From NCBI GenBank assembly GCA_021029095.1, contig JAJOHG010000002.1:124001-188000 (forward strand): a DNA stretch of 64,000 bases, given 5' to 3'. A program made the position numbers and the translations under genes. The stretch comes from Phellopilus nigrolimitatus (Eukaryota > Basidiomycota > Agaricomycetes > Hymenochaetales > Hymenochaetaceae). Below the pieces are notes generated by a model. That model did no database searches, was not told where the DNA came from, and saw only the letters and a program-made list of their open reading frames with translations. Below are positions 48,655 through 59,400 of this stretch, in pieces; position 1 is the stretch's first letter; every line of letters starts with the position of its first letter.

Positions 48655-51516
48655 GAGGACGCCAAAGAAGACGATGAACAGCGTGCGCTAGACGACGTGC
48701 GCAGCGACAGAGATGGCGACGACAGCAGCAGAGAGGGTGGCGAGGAGGGATTCAAGAGATAGGAAGAGGATGAGCATAGAACAAGACGGACAAATCGTCG
48801 CTAAGGACAAAATGCAGCACGAATTAGGAAGCCGTTGTTCTAAGAATTGCTTACACATATTTGTATTACATAATGTGGCTTTTCTGTTAGATTTTCTACG
48901 CATCTGACACGTTCTGTCAAGTCTAACCTTGATAAACTCAATTTCCACGTTTTCCCGCCTTTTTCATTAATTCGCCCAGACGCTATCCTCGAACAGGCTC
49001 AAAGACGTTCCAAAATGCCGACCCGCTCGCTTAGAATTCCTTCCTTGCATCGTCAGATTTCTTGGTCATCTTCCGCTCGCCTGTTATTCTTTTTCTCTTC
49101 GCGAGCGTTTGCTAGCTCCCTTCACGAATATCGAGTAGATCATGGTACGACACAAAATTATCGCGCCAGGAGCACGGAAACTAGATCTGTTCTCTAATTT
49201 TAGAAGGCGCCTGATGTTTTTGTTCTTGTTTTCCAGACAACTATTCCTAGTATGCAAAGAGTACACCACCTCTTGCGTGCTGCGAGTCTGCTTCGGGTCG
49301 GTCGGGCGGTCGGAGATATAACATGTTTGCTCATTCGTGATCACGAATCTCGCCCGATGATCACCCGCCCGATACAGGTCTCCGCTGACAATTGGGATCG
49401 CAGGCAATGTTAGCTACCCATGATAGTCTTCGGCCTGCCAAATCTGCCGTCTATCCCCGATAGGATCTAGAATGCAACTATGCGCACGCAGCTGCAGGCA
49501 TCCACAACAGCCAATCACACCGCCTCAAACATTCATTCGGACACGAAGAACACATGAATCCACACTCCTCCCACCCTCATCCTGATATCCAAATCACGTA
49601 TCCATCAAGATTGCGCGCTGTCATCCTGCTTCCCGCTCCCCGAAGTTGTTTTCTAATTCAAATACGCTAGTTCGGGAGCCGCACAGCATCTGATGCATCG
49701 CTATTCTTTGGCATTCCTTCATGATTTTATAATTCTCGTAACGCGCTACTGCATAGATGGCCTTTTAGCGAACGGCCCGGCTCACGTGCGATCACTGTGG
49801 CCCAAAGTTCTAATCCGTGAATCACCGCAGTCGCGCGCAGACGCCTGTTCTGCGGTTATTCTGGCCGCTTCGCTCTCTAGTTCTAGTCCAGTTTTGGGTA
49901 TGTACATACCTATCATGAAACCCACTCTATGATCTGTATCGCCTCCATCCTTCTCTTCTGTGTGCTTCTTCCTGTATCTGCATCCACCTCTGCTATAACT
50001 CGCGCAGCTAGTCACATCTCCTCGAAAATTGTACAGGAGCCATGCGCTTCGGAGAAGTCTAAGATAGATCGTTCACAAATCAAATTTCGTCTCTCTAGCC
50101 ACCGCCGATCCATTACACCACCCCACGCCACCAAAAGGAAAGACGCGAACTTGATCGCCGGAATGCGGTGTTGCTCATTGGTCTCTTTGCCCTCTCTGGG
50201 CTCATCTCCTTTTTTAAAATATCTTGTATTCCTCGGGGAGGGAAGGAGCGGGGTCTTTCCTTACTGAAGACTCCAAACACCGTACCAGCCTGATTTCGAA
50301 ATACAACGGTTTTCAAGTATGAACACAGGGTCGTATATCCCACCCTGCTACCTTCCTTGTCTCTTATCAAGGCCGCGACAACACCACATCCCTTCCCGAA
50401 CCACCGGTTCTCATCTCATACCAAACTCACTTCAAATCTGTTCGCCCACTCAGGAGCCTCGCCCCGCTTCAATAGATGATCCCAAGGCTCAGGTACGACG
50501 CGGGCGCTTTAGCCTGCTGCGCTTTATGGCCCTATCGTCCGTCCTGTGCGGAAGATTGGTGAGTAGCAAAGTGTCTTTTTTCGTTGTACTCCTGGTTTTG
50601 CTAAACGGGTCCGTCAAACCACCAGGCGCAAGATAAGACGCAGGGCAATGAAAGGGATCTCTATGTATAAGGCACCGAGAAGAGATCCAAATTATGCTAC
50701 TCTTGTACTACATACTCTCGTATGAAGAAAAGACACTTCTTATTCACCTCGTGTTTTATTTTATTATCATTAAAACAATCGCTAAATCCTACTGTTTAAT
50801 GAAGCCAGGAAAAGTTCTAAGGGTCTGGCTTTCGTAAAGAGAGGACATGGGGATAGTTGAATTGGCCCATTTGGTAAATCCGATATTCATGCACCTAAGA
50901 GAAAGGCAGAAAAATGAGACAGGAGGAACTGAAAGAAGATCCTCTCTTCATATCAATACCGCATCTCCATTATGGAGGTGCAACCTTCAGAATTTGGTTT
51001 TTATGGAACTGCAACGAGCTCACCGATACCTCCAATCGAAACCCGCACTCACATGCAAACGGACTCGTTCGGTATACTTCTCCATTGGCTTCCCAAACTA
51101 GAGCATCTCGTCTTATACGCAGCGGATTTTCTTGGTGCGCAATCTCATTTCCGCGTCCCAAGACGCTGAAGATCGAAAACTGTGCTGTTAAGCAACACGT
51201 CCGATTGACGGTCTCCTGGTCCATTTGAAGGAGCTGAGGGATAGAGAGGAATTTCAGAGGCTCGAAAAGAACGGTCATTCATTAAGCGTTCGTAAACGCG
51301 TCCGAGGGATTTTACCGAGAACTTTGGAAACGACTTGCCTACGCGGATAAACCAGAAGTTATATTCGTTTGACGGGTTTGAAAAGTTATCTTTCGAAGCC
51401 TCGCTCGAAGAACGTAAGTTACTAGGTAGTACGGTGCTCTAGGCGCATATTACAAGTCTAGAAAAGTAGCTGTTGTCTGCTACAAGTTCAAGAGGATGTA
51501 TATTTTGCCTGTCGAA
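48655..51516. other. 2.9 kb gap; possible F-box/LRR remnant at the right
   Basis: Mostly featureless. At about 50990-51240 (+), pieces such as LHWLPKLEHLVLYAADFLGA, LKIENCAVKQHV and HLKELRDREEF in changing frames resemble leucine-rich repeat segments of fungal F-box proteins. There is no start and no F-box, so this is only a suggestion. A 105-codon frame at 50319-50636 has no motif. Confidence 0.35.
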
Positions 51517-53623
51517 TCACAGTTGTGCTCGGTGGCTACTACCAAGAGCGCATGTAAGTATATGCTTGTTACCTCGCACTAAATGCCCGGGAATTCGGGG
51601 GTATGCCATTTGACGCGCGAGAGCTCTTCGGCGTCGCTTTTTTTCATATGGGTGTTCCTCCTCGACGCTCCGCGCCAGCATCGCGGCCTTCTCGGAGCGC
51701 GGTGCGATCACGCACTGGTAGTCTTTTGGATGGCTGAGTAAGATAGGGCACAGACACAGCAGATACGCAATCGAAGGCACTGGTATGTCAGACTGTGGAA
51801 AGAAGATACGGTCAACGGCGGCAGGAAACGCACCAAATAAGCCCGTTGTGAAACTCGGCAGGCGGAGTAATCTCGTTCCCCGCTTCGTGATGTCCAGCGT
51901 CGCGAGCGTCATCGCAATCATCAGCCACATCGACGAGTCCGCGAATTCTTTACCCGGGCATAGCCTGAGCATGCAAGCAGACAAAATATTAGAACAAAGT
52001 TACAGGTCATCGAGGGCAGATTATAAAGAGTAAAAATGTAATAGAAGATGCGGCGTACCTTCGTCCAAAGCCAAAGACGTAGTAACTTGGGTCCAATTCC
52101 GGCTCGCGGCCGTCAACACCAAGAAAGCGCTCGGGCTTGAAAGACATGGGGTCAACATACGTGTCGGAGTTGTGCCCAAATTCCCTGCGATCACCATTGC
52201 ACAGTTGACCAGTGCATATTACTAAGAAGGGGTAACACAAGTAGAAGACAGAACAGACCAGCAGTTCGCTATGATTATGGCGCCTTTGGGGATGAGATAA
52301 CCGTGATACACGCTCTCCTCGAGTGCCGAATGCGGGAGTGCCATCGGCGCGACGAGATTCCAGCGCATGCTCTCTTTCAGTACGGCCTCGATGTACGGCA
52401 TCTCCTCCCTATCTGCAAATGTCGGAAGCCGCTCGTTACCAATCACAAGGTCTATCTCCGCCTGAGCCTTGCGTTGCACCTCAGGGTACAGCGTCATGAC
52501 GAGGAAGAACGTGTAGAGCGCAGAAACGGTCGTAGCCGCCGTAAACAGCTCCCGCGCTCCATTTAATGCATGACTCGTCGTACTCGTTTTTTGCTTCTTC
52601 GAGCAGCGTGGAGGTAAAGGACGGCTGTGCAGTTCCTGTAGCCATCTGCTTCTTTACGAACGTGTGCGGAAGCTCGAGAAACTCGTCTCTGTCTTTGCGC
52701 CATTCTTTCGCGATGCGCTTAAATGCAGCGCCTGGAAACCAGCTTGGGACATAGCGCACTAGATTAGGCAGTTGAAGAGCTTGGGATCCCGTGTAGACAT
52801 TTGGAAACTTACAAAAAGGCATCAGGTCGACCGCCCAATATCCTGGAGCCGTAGAGTTTATAAAATTATCAAGAACATTGCTTGCGAGATTGATTAAGGG
52901 GTCCGGGCCCTCTGCTTCAACTGTATACCCATGCGAGAGCTTCAGAATGATAGCACCTGCCGTTCTGCACATACAAATCAGACACCTCGCATGAAACATC
53001 GCAGGAAATAAAGGAAAGGACCTGCGGATTTGCTCATTCAAGGAGGGCGGGTCGCATATTATGCGATAGAGGAACCTGCGAGTTTCAACCTCGAGAAGTG
53101 GAGTGAGCCTTGCCATAGCAGCGCGCGTCCCCAGGAACTTGTGGAAGTTGCGCCGATACTGGCGTAAACGCTCGCCGTAATGTAACATCGGAAGCGAGTT
53201 CTCCCAACCAACCCTATAACACGTCAAGAGAACTCTCTTGGTAACACTGAGGTTCATGAAGACGCACATTTCACCGCCGAACGGGAACGACGGCCGATCT
53301 GCATAATTGTCCTTCTTGAGAAGCTCGGAGGCGATACTGTAGTCGTTGAGAACGATGATAGTCTGCCCAAGCACCGTTACTGAACTTATCGGGCCGTGGA
53401 TGCCCTTGTGCTTCTTCCAATGCATCCAGGCCTTGCCAGCAGGATCAGGCATGTCATGGATGTTTCCGACGAGAGGGAGGCCTTTCGGTCCAGGAGGGAG
53501 TGGTAGACTCGGAGTAGCGATATAGACGAGCCTCTTGACGACATAGATTGCGAGGCAGCCAGCCATAAAACTCACGATGGAAAGATAGATGACCATCTCA
53601 ATGCTGCTGAACAGATGCGACAA
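51517..53623 (-). pseudogene. Cytochrome P450 (second subfamily) with two apparent frameshifts
   Basis: The start at 53623 gives an N-terminal anchor and SLPLPPGPKGLPLVGN. Spliced exons give VTVLGQTIIVLNDYSIASEL, LHYGERLRQYRRNFHKFLG, LVRYVPSWFPGAAFKRIAKE, then the K-helix VLKESMRWN, PMSFKPERFLG and the heme loop FGFGRR-LCPGKEFADSS. Two breaks occur. In the I-helix, near 52550-52558, the frame reading CIKWSAGAVYGG must shift to reach LFTAATTVSALYTFFLVM. After DITK, near 51881, the frame must shift to read GNEITPPAEFHNGLI before the final intron and HPKDYQCVIAPRSEKAAML. No small intron explains either. The I-helix also lacks the usual acidic residue (TAATT rather than GADTT). Read as a recent pseudogene, unless these are sequence errors. 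Confidence 0.72.
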
Positions 53624-53809
53624 CTACAAGAGCAATAATACAAATGGACGAGATCCCAGGAGTGAAGTAAGAAAGCGACGAGAGCCACAACATAGGATTC
53701 CAAGCGTGAACATTGCAAAATCCTCCAAAGCAGGAGCCGAGCTGTGGATGACAGTTCCGGAGAAAGTCTTGACTCTTCCAAGGCAGGAGTATGTGAAATG
53801 GCTGGCTTC
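53624..53809. other. Short intergenic region before the duplication
   Basis: The P450 promoter side. No gene or repeat apart from the duplication that starts at 53810. Confidence 0.4.
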
Positions 53810-54359
53810 CATACTTTACATCCATCATCGCCGGGACGTCTGGAATACAGTGTAGCTTTACTTGCTCCTTTTCTTGAGTCGCGAGCAACGTTCCGTGATG
53901 AAATCCAAATTTGAGAATCATCTAATAGGTGGGTGTAGAAAATGATGAACGACATAAGCGGTTAGCGTTGCCAAAGAAGGACTAAAAGCCTCTTGTCTTT
54001 CCATTTGGGCAGCGCCGATCGCTTACATGTACACAGTTCCGTTTCCTGACGTAATCTACTTACTGCCTCCGACGTCGGTGCAAATTACTCTGTGTATACG
54101 ACTCTCACCTCGGCCTCAAGTGAATATCTACACAGCTAACAAAGGCACTTGTATACTACCTCAAGATGAGCTGGTCTGGGTACGCGGTCTCTGCTTCCAA
54201 GTCGCGTGCGTCTGCCTCATATAACTTCCTACGCCAGTTTCAAGAAGACAATAAATAGGACGGGGACCACGGTGCGAGCATTGACGATATTTTCGAGAGC
54301 ATGCACTGAACAAACATGTATGTAGTTGATGCAAAAGACTGGTCAGATTGAGCGTACAG
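53810..54359. repeat. 550-bp perfect tandem duplication, copy 1
   Basis: Identical, base for base as far as I can read, to 54360-54909. It contains the Hob3-like promoter, the start exon (54166-54179), exon 2 (54238-54271) and the first 34 nt of exon 3 (54326-54359). It breaks off mid-exon after ...GQIERTA/V. This copy is a truncated 5' gene end. Confidence 0.97.
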
Positions 54360-54909
54360 CATACTTTACATCCATCATCGCCGGGACGTCTGGAATACAG
54401 TGTAGCTTTACTTGCTCCTTTTCTTGAGTCGCGAGCAACGTTCCGTGATGAAATCCAAATTTGAGAATCATCTAATAGGTGGGTGTAGAAAATGATGAAC
54501 GACATAAGCGGTTAGCGTTGCCAAAGAAGGACTAAAAGCCTCTTGTCTTTCCATTTGGGCAGCGCCGATCGCTTACATGTACACAGTTCCGTTTCCTGAC
54601 GTAATCTACTTACTGCCTCCGACGTCGGTGCAAATTACTCTGTGTATACGACTCTCACCTCGGCCTCAAGTGAATATCTACACAGCTAACAAAGGCACTT
54701 GTATACTACCTCAAGATGAGCTGGTCTGGGTACGCGGTCTCTGCTTCCAAGTCGCGTGCGTCTGCCTCATATAACTTCCTACGCCAGTTTCAAGAAGACA
54801 ATAAATAGGACGGGGACCACGGTGCGAGCATTGACGATATTTTCGAGAGCATGCACTGAACAAACATGTATGTAGTTGATGCAAAAGACTGGTCAGATTG
54901 AGCGTACAG
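54360..54909. repeat. 550-bp perfect tandem duplication, copy 2
   Basis: The copy continuous with the rest of the Hob3-like gene. The junction with downstream unique sequence is at 54909/54910, inside coding exon 3. Confidence 0.97.
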
Positions 54910-55983
54910 TCGATTCCGAGTTTCAGGACGAGCAGACGAAATTCAAGACGTGCGCTACATTACCCTCCCAGTTTTCCTTTGTGTTGACGCTTGCGTCGTA
55001 TCGCTTACAGCTTCGAGAAGGAGTGTCAGGCACTGCAGAAGGAGAGCAAAGCATATCTTGATGCTATGCGAGGTGCGTCTCACAAGTCTCAGCTCGTTGC
55101 GACTGTATGGGCAGGCTGACCGTCTGCCACGGCTTCCTCAGCTATGACCGCAGCACAAACACGCATCGCTGACCATATCGCCACGTTCTACTCTGCTGCG
55201 GATAGAACCTCTGAAGGGGCGATGGCGAGCCACGCGTACAAGCAGTCGGTGGTTGAGCTCGATGATGTGATCGGGCGAGAGCTAGTGAGCCGTCCGGCAC
55301 GGCCTATAACACATCGGCGGCTGATCGGTGCTCATTGCAGGATGCGCCGTACCGCACAACAATCATGGAACCATTAGGGAAGATGAACGCTTACTTTCCC
55401 ATTATCAACGAGCAGGTCGCTAAGAGAAACAAGAAGGTGCGTGCGTCAAAACCGCAGACTGCCGTGGCTCAGCGCTCTCATCGCGGTTTGGCTCTCACTT
55501 AGCTTCTGGACTACGATGCGGCGCGCAGCAAGCTCCGGAAGACGATCGAGAAACCTAGCGAAGACCCAACGAAACTTCCAAAGGTAACAGCAGTTCCATC
55601 CAAGCTACCAGAGCGATTAACTTAATGCCATTTGTCAGGTCCAGCAAGAACATGACGAGACAAAGGAGGTATTCGAGTTCATGAACAACCAGCTCATTGA
55701 GGAGCTCCCCCAGCTGCTCGAGCTCCGCGTGCCGTTCTTCGATCCTAGCTTTGAAGCTATGATTCGCATGCAGTGCAAGTTCGCTGAGGAAGGGTACGAG
55801 AAGCTCGGTGGTGTCCAGAGGTCAGTCATGAGTAGCACTACTAAAATGCAGCGCGGACTGAAACGCACGTTTAGATACTTTGCCGACAACGTTCGCGAAG
55901 ACTATGCAGCAGGTCAGCTCGACGCGCAGGTCGAGGGCGTGCTGCAGGAGATGAGAGAGCTTTCAATATGCGGCGCGAGCTAA
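54716..55983 (+). CDS. hob3: BAR-domain protein, Hob3/Rvs161 (amphiphysin-like)
   Basis: An N-BAR protein that binds curved membrane and acts in actin patch endocytosis and Cdc42 control. Nine exons close to 264 residues, the family length: 54716-54729, 54788-54821, 54876-54949, 55011-55072, 55142-55284, 55341-55436, 55503-55583, 55639-55820 and 55875-55983. The start MSWSGFKKTINRTGTTLMQK is the conserved amphipathic lead. Blocks follow: TFEKECQALQKESKAYLDAM, TAAQTRIADHIATFYSAADR, LDAPYRTTIMEPLGKMNAYF, LLDYDAARSKLRK, FDPSFEAMIRMQCKFAEEGY and the very conserved tail EGVLQEMRELSICGAS. Exons 1, 2 and part of 3 are duplicated just upstream. No SH3 domain, as expected for the Rvs161 class. Confidence 0.96.
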
Positions 55984-56415
55984 GTGTAGCTCTGTGCATC
56001 ATTCTTCCTTTTAGTCATTGGACCTCACCATACGGCTTGTATTCTGTGTACTATCCGCTCCTTTCCTCGCTGAATCACCCGGTAATGAGAAAATGTCAAA
56101 CGCAGTTTTTTTTTTTTTTTTGAAGTACTAAAGTACAAAGTCTATACAGTTTGAGATACTGCTTGCTACTCGAGTCACTAAACGAAGAGCTCAGTCTGAT
56201 CAGGGTCGAAACCGAAGAAAAGCCGCGACAAGTTCACCGACGGACAGACGATAGAAGAACAAAACCACTCAACCTTTTTCTTTTCAAGATCACTGCTATC
56301 GAGAGCTTAACATGGAATCAAGAGCGTCGCTGGCTCCACTGGCAGAAGTTGATGATCAATTAACAGAAATTAAAAACATAAAACGGTAAAATATACCGCG
56401 GGACTTACAATCGGA
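55984..56415. other. Convergent 3' flanks, poly(T) tract
   Basis: A T-run of 17 or so at about 56106-56122; otherwise no signal. Confidence 0.45.
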
Positions 56416-59400
56416 TTAGGAGTAGCTATCTGAAATGCGGTCTCCAAGATCTTTCTTGGCATTGCTGTTTTGGCGAGTCGTTCCGCGACTCATGTCTCGA
56501 GGGTGACCCCGGCCCCGACCACGCCCACCGCGCGGACGATGGGGATGCCCATGCGTAGGCGACAGCGGACTGTCTGCGTCGAGGTCGATGCGATTGAGTA
56601 ACTTGGGTCTAGGACCGTTCGGTGAATGTTCAATACGATGGATCAAAGGAGGGTCGTCTTCCGCGCTAGCAATAGATACACGACGGGTTGAAGTAGGTCG
56701 GGCTGAGTTTGAATGACGCCGAGTAGGCGACGTTAAGTCAGAATCCGAAGCAATTTTGTCGCCGAAACGAGAAGCGAGAGGCACCGAACTGAGCTGGCCC
56801 ATTGTGGCAATCGGAGGGCTGATTGGGCCTGTCCTACGAGAGCCTGTGTCAGAATGCACTGCAGGACCGACTGGTTCAGGACGGGCCTCTTTGGCTCTCG
56901 TTTGCTCATCGAATACAGTTGCCGGTCGAATAATATCCTGCATGGATGTTTTGTCCCATTTATCAGTGTAGTCCGTAGGCCGGAGTACGGGTTGGGGAGG
57001 CAGCAACGCATGTCGCTGTTCAACATCACGACCACGAGGGGCAAAGCCTTCAGACGACTGAAGAGAGTCAAAGCGCGTTCTCAAGGATCGATCAGACTCC
57101 ACGGCGATATGCGAGTTTGCACGACCACGGTGTCCCTCGGCGTTTATAGCATCTTGAGGTTCGTTCACCTCATCTTCGTCGCGCCCCTCTTCGTCATCCT
57201 CATCTGGACCAACGTAGCGATAATTTGGATTATTCTCGGCCCAATCGTTTCCGTTACTATTATTCGTCTGACCTGGCTGAAACTGCTCAAGCACGGGAGA
57301 ATTGGTACGGAATTGCTCCGGAGAGCGATGGCCCTGTGCAGGCTGTCCTGAAGCACGATATTCTCGGAGAGATTCTGGGGATCGGCCGTTATAAGGTTGC
57401 TCCAATGAGCGATAGTTAGACAAGGCACCAGGCCGAGGGGAATGTTGCTCCGGTGAGCGCTGAACTGGATAAACGTGATCCGGGATGTCGTCCGGACCGC
57501 GCTCAGAGGGACGAGCATTGTGATGAACAAGAGGATAAGTCGCATCCTGGCGCAACGGGAGGAAAGATGTACGAGGTTCAGGTTGGTATTGTGAGTAAGG
57601 TCTAGGTTGACTTTGCGATCCGCTCTGGCTCATATCCCGCTCTTGATAAGCCGCGCTTCTGCCGCGCTGGTTTGTATGGCGTGAGGGCGGGCTCTTCTCG
57701 CGGCGGTATTGGTATTGACGTGCATTCCGCTCCTGACTCGAACCTCCTACGGGTCGATCAAGCGCGTACTGGCCGTCCCCAAAAGAAGGAACACTATTTC
57801 GCTGCCTTAAATAAGGCACATCGTTCCCCTCCGGCCTAGAGTCCGATACGGGGTTCCTCCACGGCCCCGGCTCCTCACGATACCTTCTATTAACGTCATA
57901 CGAGCGCTCAGGTCGTCGCTGTCCTGGAGAGTAGCGTCTGTCGCTGCGGCCGGCAAGAGGCGGAGACGGCGGGAATCCGCCCGACGGACGGCGATTCCCA
58001 TATTCAGTAGCGTCACGAAAGTCACGCCGAGCTGGACAGCGAGGCGAGTTGCTGAATACCGCACGGGAGGGTGGTGACTGTTCAAAAGCCATGGATTGAG
58101 GGGGCGGAGTACGACGAGAGAGAGGCGTTCCTGGGTGGCCACGCCGTGGTGAGGCACTCCTTTGTCGACCAGTCGGGCGGGGAGGAGTTCTGGCTTCATC
58201 ATATTGATAACGAGGCGTGTAAGTGTCTGACATCCTATGCGGGGAAGGAAGCGGGCTGCGTGCAGGACGGTAAAATCTAGGCTGGCGAGGCTGGCGATGC
58301 GAGTCGGGCGAGACGTTCGGGGACCAATGATCGCTTTCCCGATGTTGCGTCTGCGGTTGCTTTCCAGGACGGCCTCTCGCCGGCACTCCGCCTCTGGAAG
58401 ACACGGATCTGCAATCCATCTGTGAATTGTCGCGTCGCATGCTCGAGAGAACGCTCATGTCATTTTGGCCCGGAGAGATGTCCCGACTTGCCGGCGCACT
58501 TCCATTGTATAGAGTTGACTCTCTCGTCGGAAATTGGTTCGTCGGCGAGGACTCCTGACCTTGAATTGCTGGAATGGGTTGCGAAATGTCTTGAACAGGT
58601 AACTGAGTAGGGACAGTCGCTTCGAGCCTTTGACTTCCAACAGGTCCTTGAGGGCGAGGTGCAGATACATCGCGCACATTTCGTGCTGGGCCGGCCAAAG
58701 AACCCATATTATCCTCCTCCTCCTGTACCTTCACCTCGTCCTGCTCCGATTTTACTTCAGCCTCTGAGTCGGACTCCTCTTTGAGTTTCTTTGGCGGACG
58801 CGACTCAGCCAAGTCCGACCTCATTTGATTCTTAACGTCATCCTCATCCGTCTTCATAGCGAATGACAGACTGCGCTTTAAGCGTGTCGCCAGTGGATTA
58901 GAAACGTCATCGGGCCCAGTCAACGTCGGCGTTGGCGGTTGCTCGCTTTTTATTGCGTCTTCGGATGCCGATGAAGGAAGTAGAACCGATCCGGAGGACT
59001 TCTTAATCTGCCTTCGGCGCTTGTTCTGTGTCGCGCCTGCGTTACCTATTGGCAATACTGGCGCAGAATGCTTGCGCTTCATTGAATGTGCTTTGGTGTC
59101 TGCCCCAGGGCTGCTGGTGGTGGTGGTGGTGGTGGCGTCAATCAACAGTGGCATCGGGCGAGGGGGAAGCTGGTAAATGCGAGGTGAGAAGCTGTTTTTC
59201 GGAGAGGATTGACGGTGTTCGGATGTGTCTTGTTCCGCACCAGCGGGGCCGGGCACTCCTAGCACGTCGCCTACTTCTTTATCGTCGTGATATTGCTGAT
59301 CAGATCTGTTCCCAATGCGCAAAATCAGTTTCTGCATGCTTGTCGCCGCTGTCAGGGCTGGTTGTGCGAGGTCAACTTTACGACTTCCAACTTTCATGTT

